A DNA stretch of 64,000 nucleotides from Aldehydirespirator sp965220485 (GTDB lineage: Bacteria > Actinomycetota > Acidimicrobiia > Acidimicrobiales > Aldehydirespiratoraceae): the NCBI GenBank assembly GCA_965220485.1, contig OZ244832.1, forward strand, positions 1,612,001-1,676,000, given 5' to 3'. The notes below the pieces were generated by a model. The model did not search any database, was not told where the DNA came from, and was given only the letters and a program-made list of their open reading frames with translations. Positions 1 through 8,245 of this stretch are shown here, piece by piece. The first letter of the stretch is position 1. The number at the start of each line of letters is the position of its first letter. A program made the translations under genes and the position numbers.

Positions 1-78
1 ACCAACACCGCGCCCGCACCAGCACCGGCTGGCGCCCCAACCAACACCGCGCCCGCACCAGCACCGGCTGGCGCCAAT
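1..78. repeat. 39-bp direct repeat in LCP tail
   Basis: Two nearly identical 39-bp units (1-39 and 40-78) encode APAGAGAGAVLVG twice in the C-terminal tail of the LCP protein. More copies may lie beyond the window edge. Confidence 0.85.
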
Positions 79-1157
79 GCGGCTTCAGCGCCGGTCAACG
101 ACACCTCAGAGGCACTCGCAGAGTCCGCCACCCCCCGGAAGACGTCGAGGATCGGCTCGTTCGCCCGCTGGTATGCGGCCTCACCCTTGTAGCGGCCGTC
201 GGGCCACCACAGCGTGTAGACCTCCAGCCGCTGACGATTCAGCTTCTCCGGATCGAAATCAGAGAAGGCCTGGGCCACAGAGACCAGTTCGCCAAGGGTC
301 AGATCCTGGTCGATAGTCATATAGGCCGCTCCCGCCTCGATCATGTTGGCGATGGTGGTTGGGTTCCTGGCCCCTCGGCTGATGGCCCGGTCGAGGGCGA
401 GCACCAGGAAATCCTGCTGGCGCTCGATGCGGCTGAAGTCATTCCCACCGGTGACCTGCCAGCTTCCGTCGATCAACTCGGTGTGTGTGCGACTGCGCAC
501 GTACTGCAGCGCCTGCTCGCCTTCAAGCACATGGCATCCCGGCTCGTCGATCTCCAGCTGCGACTTGGGGTCGCGGGCCGGATAGGGGAACCACACCGGC
601 ACTCCCCCGAGCGTGTTCACAACCTCTTGGAAGCCAGCAAAATCCGCCTGGACGTAGTGGTTGATCTCCACGTCGAACATCGACGTGACCGTCTCCACGA
701 GCAATGGGGCACCGCCAATGAAGAAGGCGGAGTTGATCTTGTGGTCCTGCGCACCCGGGATCTCGGCCCACAGATCCCGAGGGATCGACAGAACCCATGC
801 CGACTGCGACGCGGGGTCGAGGCGCAGAAGCATGATCACATCGGCCAGGCTCTTCCCACTCGTCGCGACTCCGCTCGTCCGAGGCGCCGCCGCGCTCCTC
901 CTGGTGTCGGTGCCGCTGTCGGTGCCGACGAGCAGGAAATTGACGGGCTCGCCCGGCTCCGTGTCGGTGCGAAGCAGTTCGTGGCCGTACTGGACGGTGT
1001 CGACAATCCGTACCCGGTCGACCTGCTCCCAGATCTCCTCGACATACTTCACAGTCCTCGCCGACGCCACCGCCGAGACGATCACCAAGAAGCTCGCGAC
1101 CACCACGAGGCGCTGCGGCCACGTGCGCCGCAACCCCACTCTGCGTCGGTCGGTCAC
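1..1157 (-). CDS. LytR-CpsA-Psr (LCP) family protein, 3' end beyond window
   Basis: LCP proteins are membrane-anchored phosphotransferases that attach undecaprenyl-linked glycopolymers to peptidoglycan. The reverse-strand reading gives a short basic N-terminus, one membrane segment (VVVASFLVIVSAVASA), then LCP landmarks: NFLLVGTDS, DVIMLLRLDP, LSIPRDLW, KINSAFFIGG and later LQYVRSR. The C-terminal part becomes a low-complexity Ala/Gly tail and leaves the window with no stop. I chose the GTG at 1157. A TTG three codons upstream (1166) has an AGGGGA-like sequence before it and is an alternative. The gene follows birA by under 80 bp on the same strand. Its presence suits the polysaccharide locus further right. 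Family assignment is firm; substrate is unknown. Confidence 0.9.
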   Translation of the reverse strand, partial: MTDRRRVGLRRTWPQRLVVVASFLVIVSAVASARTVKYVEEIWEQVDRVRIVDTVQYGHELLRTDTEPGEPVNFLLVGTDSGTDTRRSAAAPRTSGVATSGKSLADVIMLLRLDPASQSAWVLSIPRDLWAEIPGAQDHKINSAFFIGGAPLLVETVTSMFDVEINHYVQADFAGFQEVVNTLGGVPVWFPYPARDPKSQLEIDEPGCHVLEGEQALQYVRSRTHTELIDGSWQVTGGNDFSRIERQQDFLVLALDRAISRGARNPTTIANMIEAGAAYMTIDQDLTLGELVSVAQAFSDFDPEKLNRQRLEVYTLWWPDGRYKGEAAYQRANEPILDVFRGVADSASASEVSLTGAEAALAPAGAGAGAVLVGAPAGAGAGAVL

Positions 1158-1232
1158 GGAGGGCAAGCGTACCGCCGGTCCCCTTTGCCCCTGTCGCTTG
1201 ATCGACGGCCGATCGAGCCAGTAGTCGGCTCC

Positions 1233-2000
1233 TCACAATCGAAGATGGAACACGTCGCCCGCGTCGACCAGCGTCTCGCCGAAGTCGTCCGCCACGACCA
1301 GGCGACCCGCGCTGTCGATGTCGACTGCTGTGCCCGTGACGGAGGTGCCGTCGATGCGCTGCACCCTTACCTCCCGGCCCAGCGTCGCCGAAGCAGCCCT
1401 CAACTCCGCACGGGCTCGCGAGGGGTTGGCCAGGTAGCCGGGCAACTCGTCGAGGAGGGACGCCAGAAGTTCGTCGCGTGTGGTGACGCCGCCAGCCCGA
1501 GCCAGCGAGACCGCCCCGGGCTCTCTGGGTGCTTCAGCGACGTTCAAGCCCAGACCCACCACCACCACCGGAGGGTCTCCCTCGACGATCTCCGACAGCA
1601 CGCCCGCCAGCTTTCCGGCGACCTCCGGAGATTCGATCAGCAGATCGTTGGGCCACTTGGCCCCCACTGCCGCACCCGCATCTGCGAGAGCGCCCGACGC
1701 GGCGGCCAGCGCGGCAGCTGAGACAGCGGCGGTCCGGTCGAAGGCTTCGGCCGCCGAAGCCGCAAGCCGGAAACTGACCAGCAGCGACGCTTCGCCCCCG
1801 TGCGGCCCCTTGGCGGCATCGGACCAGCGACGCCCCAGCCGACCCTTCCCCGCGGTCTGATGATCGGCGACGAGCACCGCTGGCCACCGATGCCCGAGCC
1901 GCGCCTCCTGCGCCAGATCGTCGTTCGTGGACCGGGTTGAAGCCGTGTGGCGCAGCTCTCCGAATCCCGCTCGGCGGGCCGCTTCGGCGCTGAGCGGCAT
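1233..2000 (-). CDS. birA: Biotin--[acetyl-CoA-carboxylase] ligase
   Basis: Activates biotin with ATP and transfers it to the lysine of biotin carboxyl carrier domains. The protein shows the BPL/LplA fold landmarks: TASTRSTNDDL near the start, ADHQTAGKGRLGRRW (biotinyl-AMP loop), KWPNDLLI, GKLAGVLSE and VVGLGLNV, followed by a small C-terminal SH3-like domain. It lacks the N-terminal HTH of E. coli BirA, so it should be a pure ligase. ATG at 2000 gives 255 residues; ATG at 2051 is possible. It is divergent from the biotin-carboxylase gene starting at 2092, whose BCCP domain is its natural substrate, and reads toward the LCP gene. Confidence 0.92.
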   Translation of the reverse strand: MPLSAEAARRAGFGELRHTASTRSTNDDLAQEARLGHRWPAVLVADHQTAGKGRLGRRWSDAAKGPHGGEASLLVSFRLAASAAEAFDRTAAVSAAALAAASGALADAGAAVGAKWPNDLLIESPEVAGKLAGVLSEIVEGDPPVVVVGLGLNVAEAPREPGAVSLARAGGVTTRDELLASLLDELPGYLANPSRARAELRAASATLGREVRVQRIDGTSVTGTAVDIDSAGRLVVADDFGETLVDAGDVFHLRL

Positions 2001-2091
2001 CTGCTCTTTGGCCGGCCGCCGCCGTTGCTCTACCCATCCCACGGAGAGCATTCTGTGCGATCCGTGCCGCGATCGGCTATCCAATGCCCTG

Positions 2092-3849
2092 ATGTTCTCA
2101 AAGGTGCTGGTGGCCAACCGAGGCGAAATCGCGGTTCGCGTCATCCGAGCCTGCCGTGAGATGGGCGTCACTTCGGTGGCCGTCTACTCCGACGAGGACC
2201 GCGGCGCCATGCACGTGCGGCTGGCCGACGAGGCGTACGCACTGGGCGGCGCCGCCGCGGCCGAGAGCTACCTGCGCACCGACGTCATCATGGCTGCAGT
2301 CGAGCGCAGCGGCGCCGACGCGGTGCATCCCGGCTACGGGTTCTTCAGCGAGAACGCCGACTTCGCTCGAGCCGTCATCGCCCGAGGCGTCGCCTTCATC
2401 GGACCGCCGCCGGAGGCGATAGAGGTCATGGGCGACAAGATCTCCGCCCGTGACGCGGCCATCAGGGTCGGAGTGGACCCGGTTCCGGGCACCGCCGAGC
2501 CGATCATCGATCCTGCGCAGGTAGAGGCCTTCGGCGCGGACCGCGGCTGGCCAGTGGCCGTCAAGGCCTCCTACGGCGGCGGGGGTCGGGGCATGAAGGT
2601 GGTGAGGGAGGCCGCGGAGGCGACCGACGCCATCGAGTCGGCCAGGCGGGAGGCGCTCGCCTACTTCGGTCGGGACGAACTGTACATGGAGCGCTACTTC
2701 GATGAGGCCCGCCATGTCGAGGTGCAGGTGCTCGCGGATGCCCACGGCAACTGCGTGCACCTCGGGACCCGCGACTGCTCGGCCCAACGCCGGCATCAGA
2801 AACTCATCGAGGAGGCGCCCGCTCCCCGCATCGATCCCGCACTGCTGGACGCGATGGGTGAAGCGGCCGTGGCGGTGGCCCGCGGCTGTGGCTATGTCAA
2901 CGCCGGCACTGTCGAGTTCCTCTACGCCGACGGCGTGTTCTACTACCTGGAGATGAACACCAGGCTTCAGGTCGAGCATCCCGTCACCGAGATGGTGACC
3001 GGCCTGGACTTGGTGGAGCAACAGCTGCGGATAGCGGCCGGCGAGCCTCTGGCGTTCTCGCAGTCCGACATCGTCATCGATGGCTGCTCCATCGAGATCC
3101 GTGTCAACGCCGAGGACCCGACCGGGGGCGCATTCCTTCCCTGCCCCGGCACCGTGACCAGCCTGCGGCCGGCCCAAGGGTACGCCACCCGTTGGGACGG
3201 GGGCTACGAGGCCGGCGACAGGATCAGCCCGTACTACGACAACCTCATCGGCAAGCTTGTCGTGTGGGGCCGGGACCGCAACACCGCCATCGCCCGCGCT
3301 CTGCGGGCCCTGTCCGAGACGCGCATCACCGGCGTGGCCACCACCATCCCGGCCGCGCAGGCCATCGTCGCCCACCCCGACTTTGCGGCAGTGACCCACT
3401 CGACGCGCTGGGTGGAGGACCGGCTCGACTTCACGACCCTGCCCGAGCCCGCGGCCGACCCGGGCGAGGCCCCCGAGAGTCGCTCCGGGTCCATGGTGCA
3501 CCACCAGATCGAGGCGGAAGTCGACGGCAAGCGCTTCAGCGTGGTGCTGTGGACCCCGCAAACCACCGGCGATGACAGCGAACCGCCGAGCGCAGCGCGC
3601 CGGCGGGCTCAGGGGCCGTCGAGCCTCGGCAGCGGCTCGGCGGAGATCACCGTCCCCATGCAGGGCACGATCATCAAGCTGCTGGTACAGGTGGGAGACC
3701 AGGTCGCGGCGGGCCAGCCTGTGGCCGTGCTCGAGGCAATGAAGATGGAGAACAACATCGCCGCGGGACGCTCCGGCACGGTCGCCGAGATCCGGGTGAA
3801 GGTGGGAGACTCGGTAGGAGGCGGAGACACCATCGCAGTGGTCCGCTGA
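2092..3849 (+). CDS. Acyl-CoA carboxylase alpha subunit (biotin carboxylase + BCCP)
   Basis: Catalyses ATP-dependent carboxylation of biotin and carries the biotin arm; it works with a separate carboxyltransferase beta subunit (acetyl-/propionyl-/longer acyl-CoA), as in actinobacterial AccA-type proteins. The 585-residue product starts FSKVLVANRGEIAVRVIRA, has the ATP-grasp glycine loop KASYGGGGRGMK, YMERYF, EMNTRLQVEHPVTE and, at the C-terminus, a biotinyl domain with EAMKMEN (target lysine about residue 551). ATG 2092 was chosen because the family begins right at the ANRGEIA motif; a longer reading from 1927 overlaps birA antisense and has no homologous content. The partner beta subunit is not in the window. 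The acyl-CoA specificity cannot be told from this subunit. Confidence 0.95.
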   Translation: MFSKVLVANRGEIAVRVIRACREMGVTSVAVYSDEDRGAMHVRLADEAYALGGAAAAESYLRTDVIMAAVERSGADAVHPGYGFFSENADFARAVIARGVAFIGPPPEAIEVMGDKISARDAAIRVGVDPVPGTAEPIIDPAQVEAFGADRGWPVAVKASYGGGGRGMKVVREAAEATDAIESARREALAYFGRDELYMERYFDEARHVEVQVLADAHGNCVHLGTRDCSAQRRHQKLIEEAPAPRIDPALLDAMGEAAVAVARGCGYVNAGTVEFLYADGVFYYLEMNTRLQVEHPVTEMVTGLDLVEQQLRIAAGEPLAFSQSDIVIDGCSIEIRVNAEDPTGGAFLPCPGTVTSLRPAQGYATRWDGGYEAGDRISPYYDNLIGKLVVWGRDRNTAIARALRALSETRITGVATTIPAAQAIVAHPDFAAVTHSTRWVEDRLDFTTLPEPAADPGEAPESRSGSMVHHQIEAEVDGKRFSVVLWTPQTTGDDSEPPSAARRRAQGPSSLGSGSAEITVPMQGTIIKLLVQVGDQVAAGQPVAVLEAMKMENNIAAGRSGTVAEIRVKVGDSVGGGDTIAVVR

Positions 3850-3865
3850 ATCCCGACTGCGTGCC

Positions 3866-4733
3866 GCCAAGGTCGCCGCGATCATGTGCCCGGCCCGGTC
3901 GTGCTCTGTGAGGGTGTCGCCTCGCCGCAGCAGCGCGAAGCGGGCCCTGAACACCTCGGGACCGGACGCGGGCTTGGCGCCTTTGGGCTCTCGGCGCTGC
4001 ACGTCTTGGCGCGCCGCGGCGAGCCCGGCCGCGAACCATCTGATCACACAGAACCGGTCCAGCACGCGGCGGGCGTGCCCGAGGTGCGCGTCGATGGCGG
4101 ACTTGCAGGCCCGCGATCCGTCGCCGGCCACGACCTTGGCGCCGCTGCACCAGCGGCGTCCTTGCTGCACCAAGAACGCCGACAGCGCAGCCGAGCTGCG
4201 GTGCTCGACCATCGCCAGAGCCTTGCCGGTGTCGGCGCCGGCGACCACCGTCACATAGCGGCGCCGCTCGCGCATCGAGGTCTCATCGACCAGCAGCACC
4301 CGGCACCGGCGGCTGCGGCGCCGCTCGGCCACCAGAGCCGACCAAGCGTCCACCAGGGCGCGGACCGCGTGCCAGCGCACACCGTGGCGGCGCGCCGCCG
4401 CGCGGAACGCCACCACCCCGCGTCAGCGACGATCCGGCGCGCCAGGCGCGCGGCGAGCGCGCCCCCAAAGGCGTGGCAGCCCTCCAAGAAGCGGCTGCCG
4501 CCGCTGCCGCAGACCATCCGCCTGCGCTGCCACACCAGCGTCACCGGCCTGCCCGACACCTCCAGGCCGCGGATCTTCTTGGCGCGGCGGTCATGCACCC
4601 GGTGGCACTTGAACCCGCACTGCGCGCACCGCAGGCCGCGCACCGCGGACTCGACCTCCACCACAAGCTCACCCGCAGTGTCTGTGATCACCCCCAGCAC
4701 ACGGATCTGCGGCAGATGAAGCCGAACCGCCAT
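3866..4733 (-). pseudogene. ISL3-family transposase remnant, frameshifted and truncated
   Basis: Reverse-strand reading from 4733 gives an ISL3-type N-terminus with a zinc-finger-like motif (CAQCGFKCHRVHDRR) and helix region, to about 4430. The reading frame then shifts, and from about 4416 the DDE core continues as RCRVLLVDETSMRERR, VVAGDGSRACKSAID and VLDRFCVIRWFAAGLAAAR. Sequence stops resembling a transposase about 15 bp from the acyl-CoA carboxylase stop codon, so the C-terminal catalytic glutamate region is missing. Both the frameshift and truncation make it non-functional. No terminal inverted repeats were recognised. Confidence 0.85.
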
Positions 4734-4797
4734 AACATCGGAAGCCACCGGGGCCCTCAACCACCCCGCTCCCCACGTTTACGCGCAGGCTCAATCT

Positions 4798-5112
4798 GTG
4801 TCGCCTTCTAAGACGACTGACGGTGATAACAACACAGCCGTGGAGGCGGCCGCCACCGCAGTTCGCGACGCCGCCCTGCTCGTTTCTGGCCCTGATTATC
4901 GGGCTCTGGTCGATAAGAGCAAACTGTCCGCCAATGTGGCGGTATTCGCCCAAGAGTTCTTCGCGACCGCAGGCAGGATGGCCAACCCCGAGAGCTATGT
5001 GGCTACAGACATCGAAGCTCTCGAACAGCGGCGCCTTCTCAGACTTGGCCTCAGAGAGCGAAGACTGCGTCTTCCCCGAGGGCTGACCGGCGCCAAGAAC
5101 ATGCGCGGGTAG
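4798..5112 (+). CDS. Hypothetical protein, doubtful
   Basis: A GTG-started frame of 104 codons. The first ~80 residues (MSPSKTTDGDNNTAVEAAAT..., helical, charged) look protein-like, but the C-terminal 25 residues are Arg/Leu-rich and resemble read-through in a wrong frame; the neighbouring frame has the more natural ending SDLASESEDCVFPEG. It may be a frameshifted relic lying between the ISL3 remnant and the glycosyltransferase gene. I do not recognise a family. Confidence 0.3.
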   Translation: MSPSKTTDGDNNTAVEAAATAVRDAALLVSGPDYRALVDKSKLSANVAVFAQEFFATAGRMANPESYVATDIEALEQRRLLRLGLRERRLRLPRGLTGAKNMRG

Positions 5113-5142
5113 GTGACGCCGCGTCGCGGTGAAGTGTTGTGA

Positions 5143-5170
5143 TTCCCGCTCTTGTTCGCTGCACTCACTG
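5143..5170 (-). repeat. Partial copy of dispersed CGCTCTTGTTCGCT element
   Basis: Contains TTCCCGCTCTTGTTCGCTGC, the core of an element found intergenically at 26845, 26998, 31808, partly at 59411, and amplified as a 44-bp tandem array at 28331. Only the core is present here. Confidence 0.6.
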
Positions 5171-5223
5171 CCAACCCCGAAACCCCCGACCGCGCCGGTG
5201 GATCCAGGCTTAGGATCCGTCCT

Positions 5224-6159
5224 GTGACTGCGGACTCGACCAGCACCGGAGAGCCCGGGCTCGACGTCAGCGTGGTGCTGCCGGTCTACAACGAGGCGGC
5301 GCACCTCGGCGCGGAGCTCGACCGCATCACCGGGGCTCTGGCGGCCTCTCGGTACTCATGGGAGGTGCTGGTAGTCGACGACGGCTCCGGCGACGGCTCC
5401 GGCGAGCTGGCACTGGGGCGCGACGGTGTGAGGCTGCTGCGCTCGGCCCGCAATCGCGGCTCGGGCTCGGCGCGGCGCATCGGCACGCGCGCGGCCGTGG
5501 GCCGGGTGGTGGTCTGGACCGACGCCGACATGACCTACCCCAACCACGAGATACCGGCTCTGGTGGAGGGGCTCGGCGACGCGGACCAGGTGGTGGGAGC
5601 CCGCACCACCGAGCAGGGAACGCTCAGGGCGCTGCGCGTCCCGGCCAAGTGGGCCGTCCGCCGGCTGGCGTCGTATCTCGCCCGGACCCGCATCCCGGAC
5701 CTGAACTCCGGCTTCCGGGCCATGCGCCGCGATGTGGCCGAGCAGTTCGTGGGCCAGCTCCCCGAAGGCTTCTCATGCGTCACCACGATCACGATGTCGT
5801 TCCTGATGAACGGCTACAGCGTGCGCTACACGCCCGTGGGGTACAGGCCCCGGTCGGGCCGCTCGAAGTTCCACTGGTGGGCCGACACCCGCCGCTACGT
5901 GCTGCAGGTCATCAGGATGATGCTCTCGCACGATCCTCTCCGAGTGTTCATGCCCCTGACCGCGGTCCTCGGCGCGGCCTTCGCCGCCAAGCTTGGCTAC
6001 GACCTCGCCGGCAAGGACCTGCGGGTGGCGACCAACACCCTGCTGCTGGGTTTCGCGGCCATCCAGACGCTGGCCATCGGACTTCTGGCCGACCTAGTGG
6101 TGCGAGTCTCGCGGCCCGACCGACTGCTTCCGCCCGCCGACGCAACCGAGATCACGTAG
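5224..6159 (+). CDS. Family 2 glycosyltransferase, DPM/GtrB-like with C-terminal membrane segments
   Basis: Predicted to move a sugar from a nucleotide donor to a lipid carrier or glycan at the inner membrane face. GT2 core: VSVVLPVYNEAAHLGAEL, VLVVDDGSGDGS, WTDADMTYP (DxD-type metal site) and LNSGFRAMRRD. Two hydrophobic helices at the C-terminus (FMPLTAVLGAAFAAKLGYD and LLGFAAIQTLAIGLLADLVV) match polyprenyl-phosphate sugar synthases. GTG 5224 (311 residues) is preferred; a frame-compatible TTG at 5152 lies inside the dispersed repeat. The gene opens the polysaccharide locus and is followed by the SpoIID-like gene on the same strand. Confidence 0.88.
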   Translation: MTADSTSTGEPGLDVSVVLPVYNEAAHLGAELDRITGALAASRYSWEVLVVDDGSGDGSGELALGRDGVRLLRSARNRGSGSARRIGTRAAVGRVVVWTDADMTYPNHEIPALVEGLGDADQVVGARTTEQGTLRALRVPAKWAVRRLASYLARTRIPDLNSGFRAMRRDVAEQFVGQLPEGFSCVTTITMSFLMNGYSVRYTPVGYRPRSGRSKFHWWADTRRYVLQVIRMMLSHDPLRVFMPLTAVLGAAFAAKLGYDLAGKDLRVATNTLLLGFAAIQTLAIGLLADLVVRVSRPDRLLPPADATEIT

Positions 6160-6265
6160 GGGGCCGCGCGCGGGCGTAGGGGCGGGCTCGGGTTCACCCG
6201 AAGCTGCCGGGCAGGCGCTAACCTCTCGCCCCTGCGGGCGCCTGCCAGAAGACGGTGGTTGCTTC

Positions 6266-8245
6266 ATGCCCTCCCATCCAATTCGTTCGCTGCTCAGCGC
6301 GGTCGCGGCCGCCGCAGTCATCGTCGCCACCGTTGCCGCGCCCGCCGCAGCCCACCCCCACGGCTCCACCGATGACGAGTTCACCTTCATCGGCGGGGGC
6401 TGGGGGCACGGCACCGGCTTGAGCCAGTTCGGTGCCCTCGGACGAGCTGAGGCCGATCACACCCACGAGGAGATCCTCGCCTTCTACTACAACGGGACCG
6501 AGTTGACGACCGACCCCAGTCTTGTCCCCGATGACGTCGATGTGCGCATTGCCGTCCACAACACCACAGTGTTCAGGCCGTCCGGGCTGCTGACCGTGTC
6601 CATAGACGGCCGGTTCCTGGACACCACCCTCAACACCCTGACCGTGCGCCGCGACAACGGCGGCTGGCACATCAACTCCAGCAACATCGACTGGTGCCGG
6701 GGCTTCTGCAGTGGGACGGCGCTGACCGTGAGCTTCACCGACGGGGAGGTCGTTCGGGTCAACAACACGACCAACGGCGCGGAGCGCTACGCGCACGGCC
6801 AGTTTCAGCTCACGCCGGCGACCGGGGGCGTCGCCAACTGCGGCAGTCCCAGCGCGCACCAGTACTGCCTCGTGATCGGCGACTTGACCATGCAGCAGTA
6901 CCTCTACGGCCTCGACGAGGTGCCCTCCAGTTGGCCGGCCGAGGTCCTCAAGTCCCAGGCCATCGCGGCCCGCAGCTACGCCGTGGCCATCATGCAGGAC
7001 CGGGCCGGCTGGTCGGCGCCGTTCGACCTGTACGCGTCGACACGCGACCAGGAGTACAAGGCCTGGGACTTCGAGGGGGAACTCGGTCGCGACAAGTGGA
7101 CTGACCAGGTGGACGCCACCGACGACACCGTGCTCACCTACAAGCCGGCCGACGAGGACGACCGCGAGGTGATCGTTGCCTACTACGGCTCGTCCAACGG
7201 GGGTCACACCGCCGCCAATGAGGAGCCCAGGCGAGACCTTCTGTCGTACCTGCTGGCCAAGCCCGACCCCTTCGATGCCGCTCCCGGCGCGGACGGCGAG
7301 CCGAAGAATCCCACCCACTCCTGGGAGCGCACCTACACGACCGAGCAGATCAGCAAGTGGCTCGCCGACTATCCCTTCGCGGACATCGGTGTGGGAGAGA
7401 TCATCGAGATCTATATCTCAGGCCCGGGACCGTCGGGCCGCATCGACGACGCGGTGGTGACTCTGGTGGGATCCGACCGCACCCTGCAGGTGCGCAACGA
7501 GGACGGCGAGCCCTACGGCTATCGCTTCTACTACGCGCTCGTGCTGGGCTGCCGCAATACGCCCGGCTGCCGGCCCCTGCTGTCCACGAAGCTCGCTCTT
7601 CAGGGCGCGCACAACGAGAGCGGCCACACCGTCCACACCCTTCCCTTCACCGATGTCGCCTTTGATGCGCCCTACGCCGACGCGGTGGCATGGATGCTCA
7701 ACACAGAGATCACACAGGGCACGACCCCTACGACGTTCTCTCCGCGGCAATCGCTCACCCGGGCCCAGTTCGCCACATTCCTGTGGCGATTCGCGGGCGA
7801 GCCCGAGTCGGTCGACGGTTCGCTGACCTTCGACGACGTCGAGCCCGACAGCTACTACTCGGAAGCAGTCGGATGGATGGTGGACCAGAACATCACTCTG
7901 GGGTGCAGCACCGATCCCGTGCTGTTCTGTCCCAACGGACCGCTCCGGGCCAGCCAGTTGGCCGCATTCTTGTGGCGCTTCGCGGGACGCACCTACAGCA
8001 ACCATCCCGTGCCGTTCCGAGACGTCGGGATCAACGCCCACTACCTCGAGGCCGCCCGCTGGATGGTGGAGCATCGCCTCTGGGTCGACGAGGGCTTCGA
8101 GCCGCCCGACGACGACCCGACGGACTTCAAGCCCGGCGCGAGTGTGAACCGGGCCCGGATGGCGGTCTTCGTGTGGCTACTGGCCGCGGCGCCCGGAGCG
8201 TTCGACACCGACGTGCCACTGCCGCCCCTGATGCGATCCCCGTGA
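6266..8245 (+). CDS. Secreted SpoIID/LytB-domain protein with three S-layer-like repeats
   Basis: A 659-residue exported protein. Residues 1-29 are a signal peptide ending AAPAAAHP. The SpoIID/LytB (amidase-enhancer/lytic transglycosylase-like) domain includes YLYGLDEVPSSWPAEVLKSQ, AIAARSYAVA, VLTYKP, AYYGSSNGGHTA and a W-rich end. The usual C-terminal family motif (GWGHGTGLSQFGALG plus EEILAFYYNGTEL) is instead near residues 44-85, before the core, so the domain is circularly permuted relative to classical SpoIID. Residues ~455-650 hold three SLH-like repeats (VPFTDVAFDAPYADAVAWM ... LTRAQFATFLWRFAG; LGCSTDPVLFCPNGPL...), giving wall attachment. Its stop overlaps the next start (GTGA). Likely role: peptidoglycan remodelling at the surface. 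Confidence 0.88.
   Translation: MPSHPIRSLLSAVAAAAVIVATVAAPAAAHPHGSTDDEFTFIGGGWGHGTGLSQFGALGRAEADHTHEEILAFYYNGTELTTDPSLVPDDVDVRIAVHNTTVFRPSGLLTVSIDGRFLDTTLNTLTVRRDNGGWHINSSNIDWCRGFCSGTALTVSFTDGEVVRVNNTTNGAERYAHGQFQLTPATGGVANCGSPSAHQYCLVIGDLTMQQYLYGLDEVPSSWPAEVLKSQAIAARSYAVAIMQDRAGWSAPFDLYASTRDQEYKAWDFEGELGRDKWTDQVDATDDTVLTYKPADEDDREVIVAYYGSSNGGHTAANEEPRRDLLSYLLAKPDPFDAAPGADGEPKNPTHSWERTYTTEQISKWLADYPFADIGVGEIIEIYISGPGPSGRIDDAVVTLVGSDRTLQVRNEDGEPYGYRFYYALVLGCRNTPGCRPLLSTKLALQGAHNESGHTVHTLPFTDVAFDAPYADAVAWMLNTEITQGTTPTTFSPRQSLTRAQFATFLWRFAGEPESVDGSLTFDDVEPDSYYSEAVGWMVDQNITLGCSTDPVLFCPNGPLRASQLAAFLWRFAGRTYSNHPVPFRDVGINAHYLEAARWMVEHRLWVDEGFEPPDDDPTDFKPGASVNRARMAVFVWLLAAAPGAFDTDVPLPPLMRSP

Noticed and set aside
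2098..4416. A 772-codon reverse-strand frame
   Set aside because: Its first part is real transposase-remnant sequence, but most is antisense to the acyl-CoA carboxylase gene, with His/Gly/Arg-rich translation typical of shadow frames.
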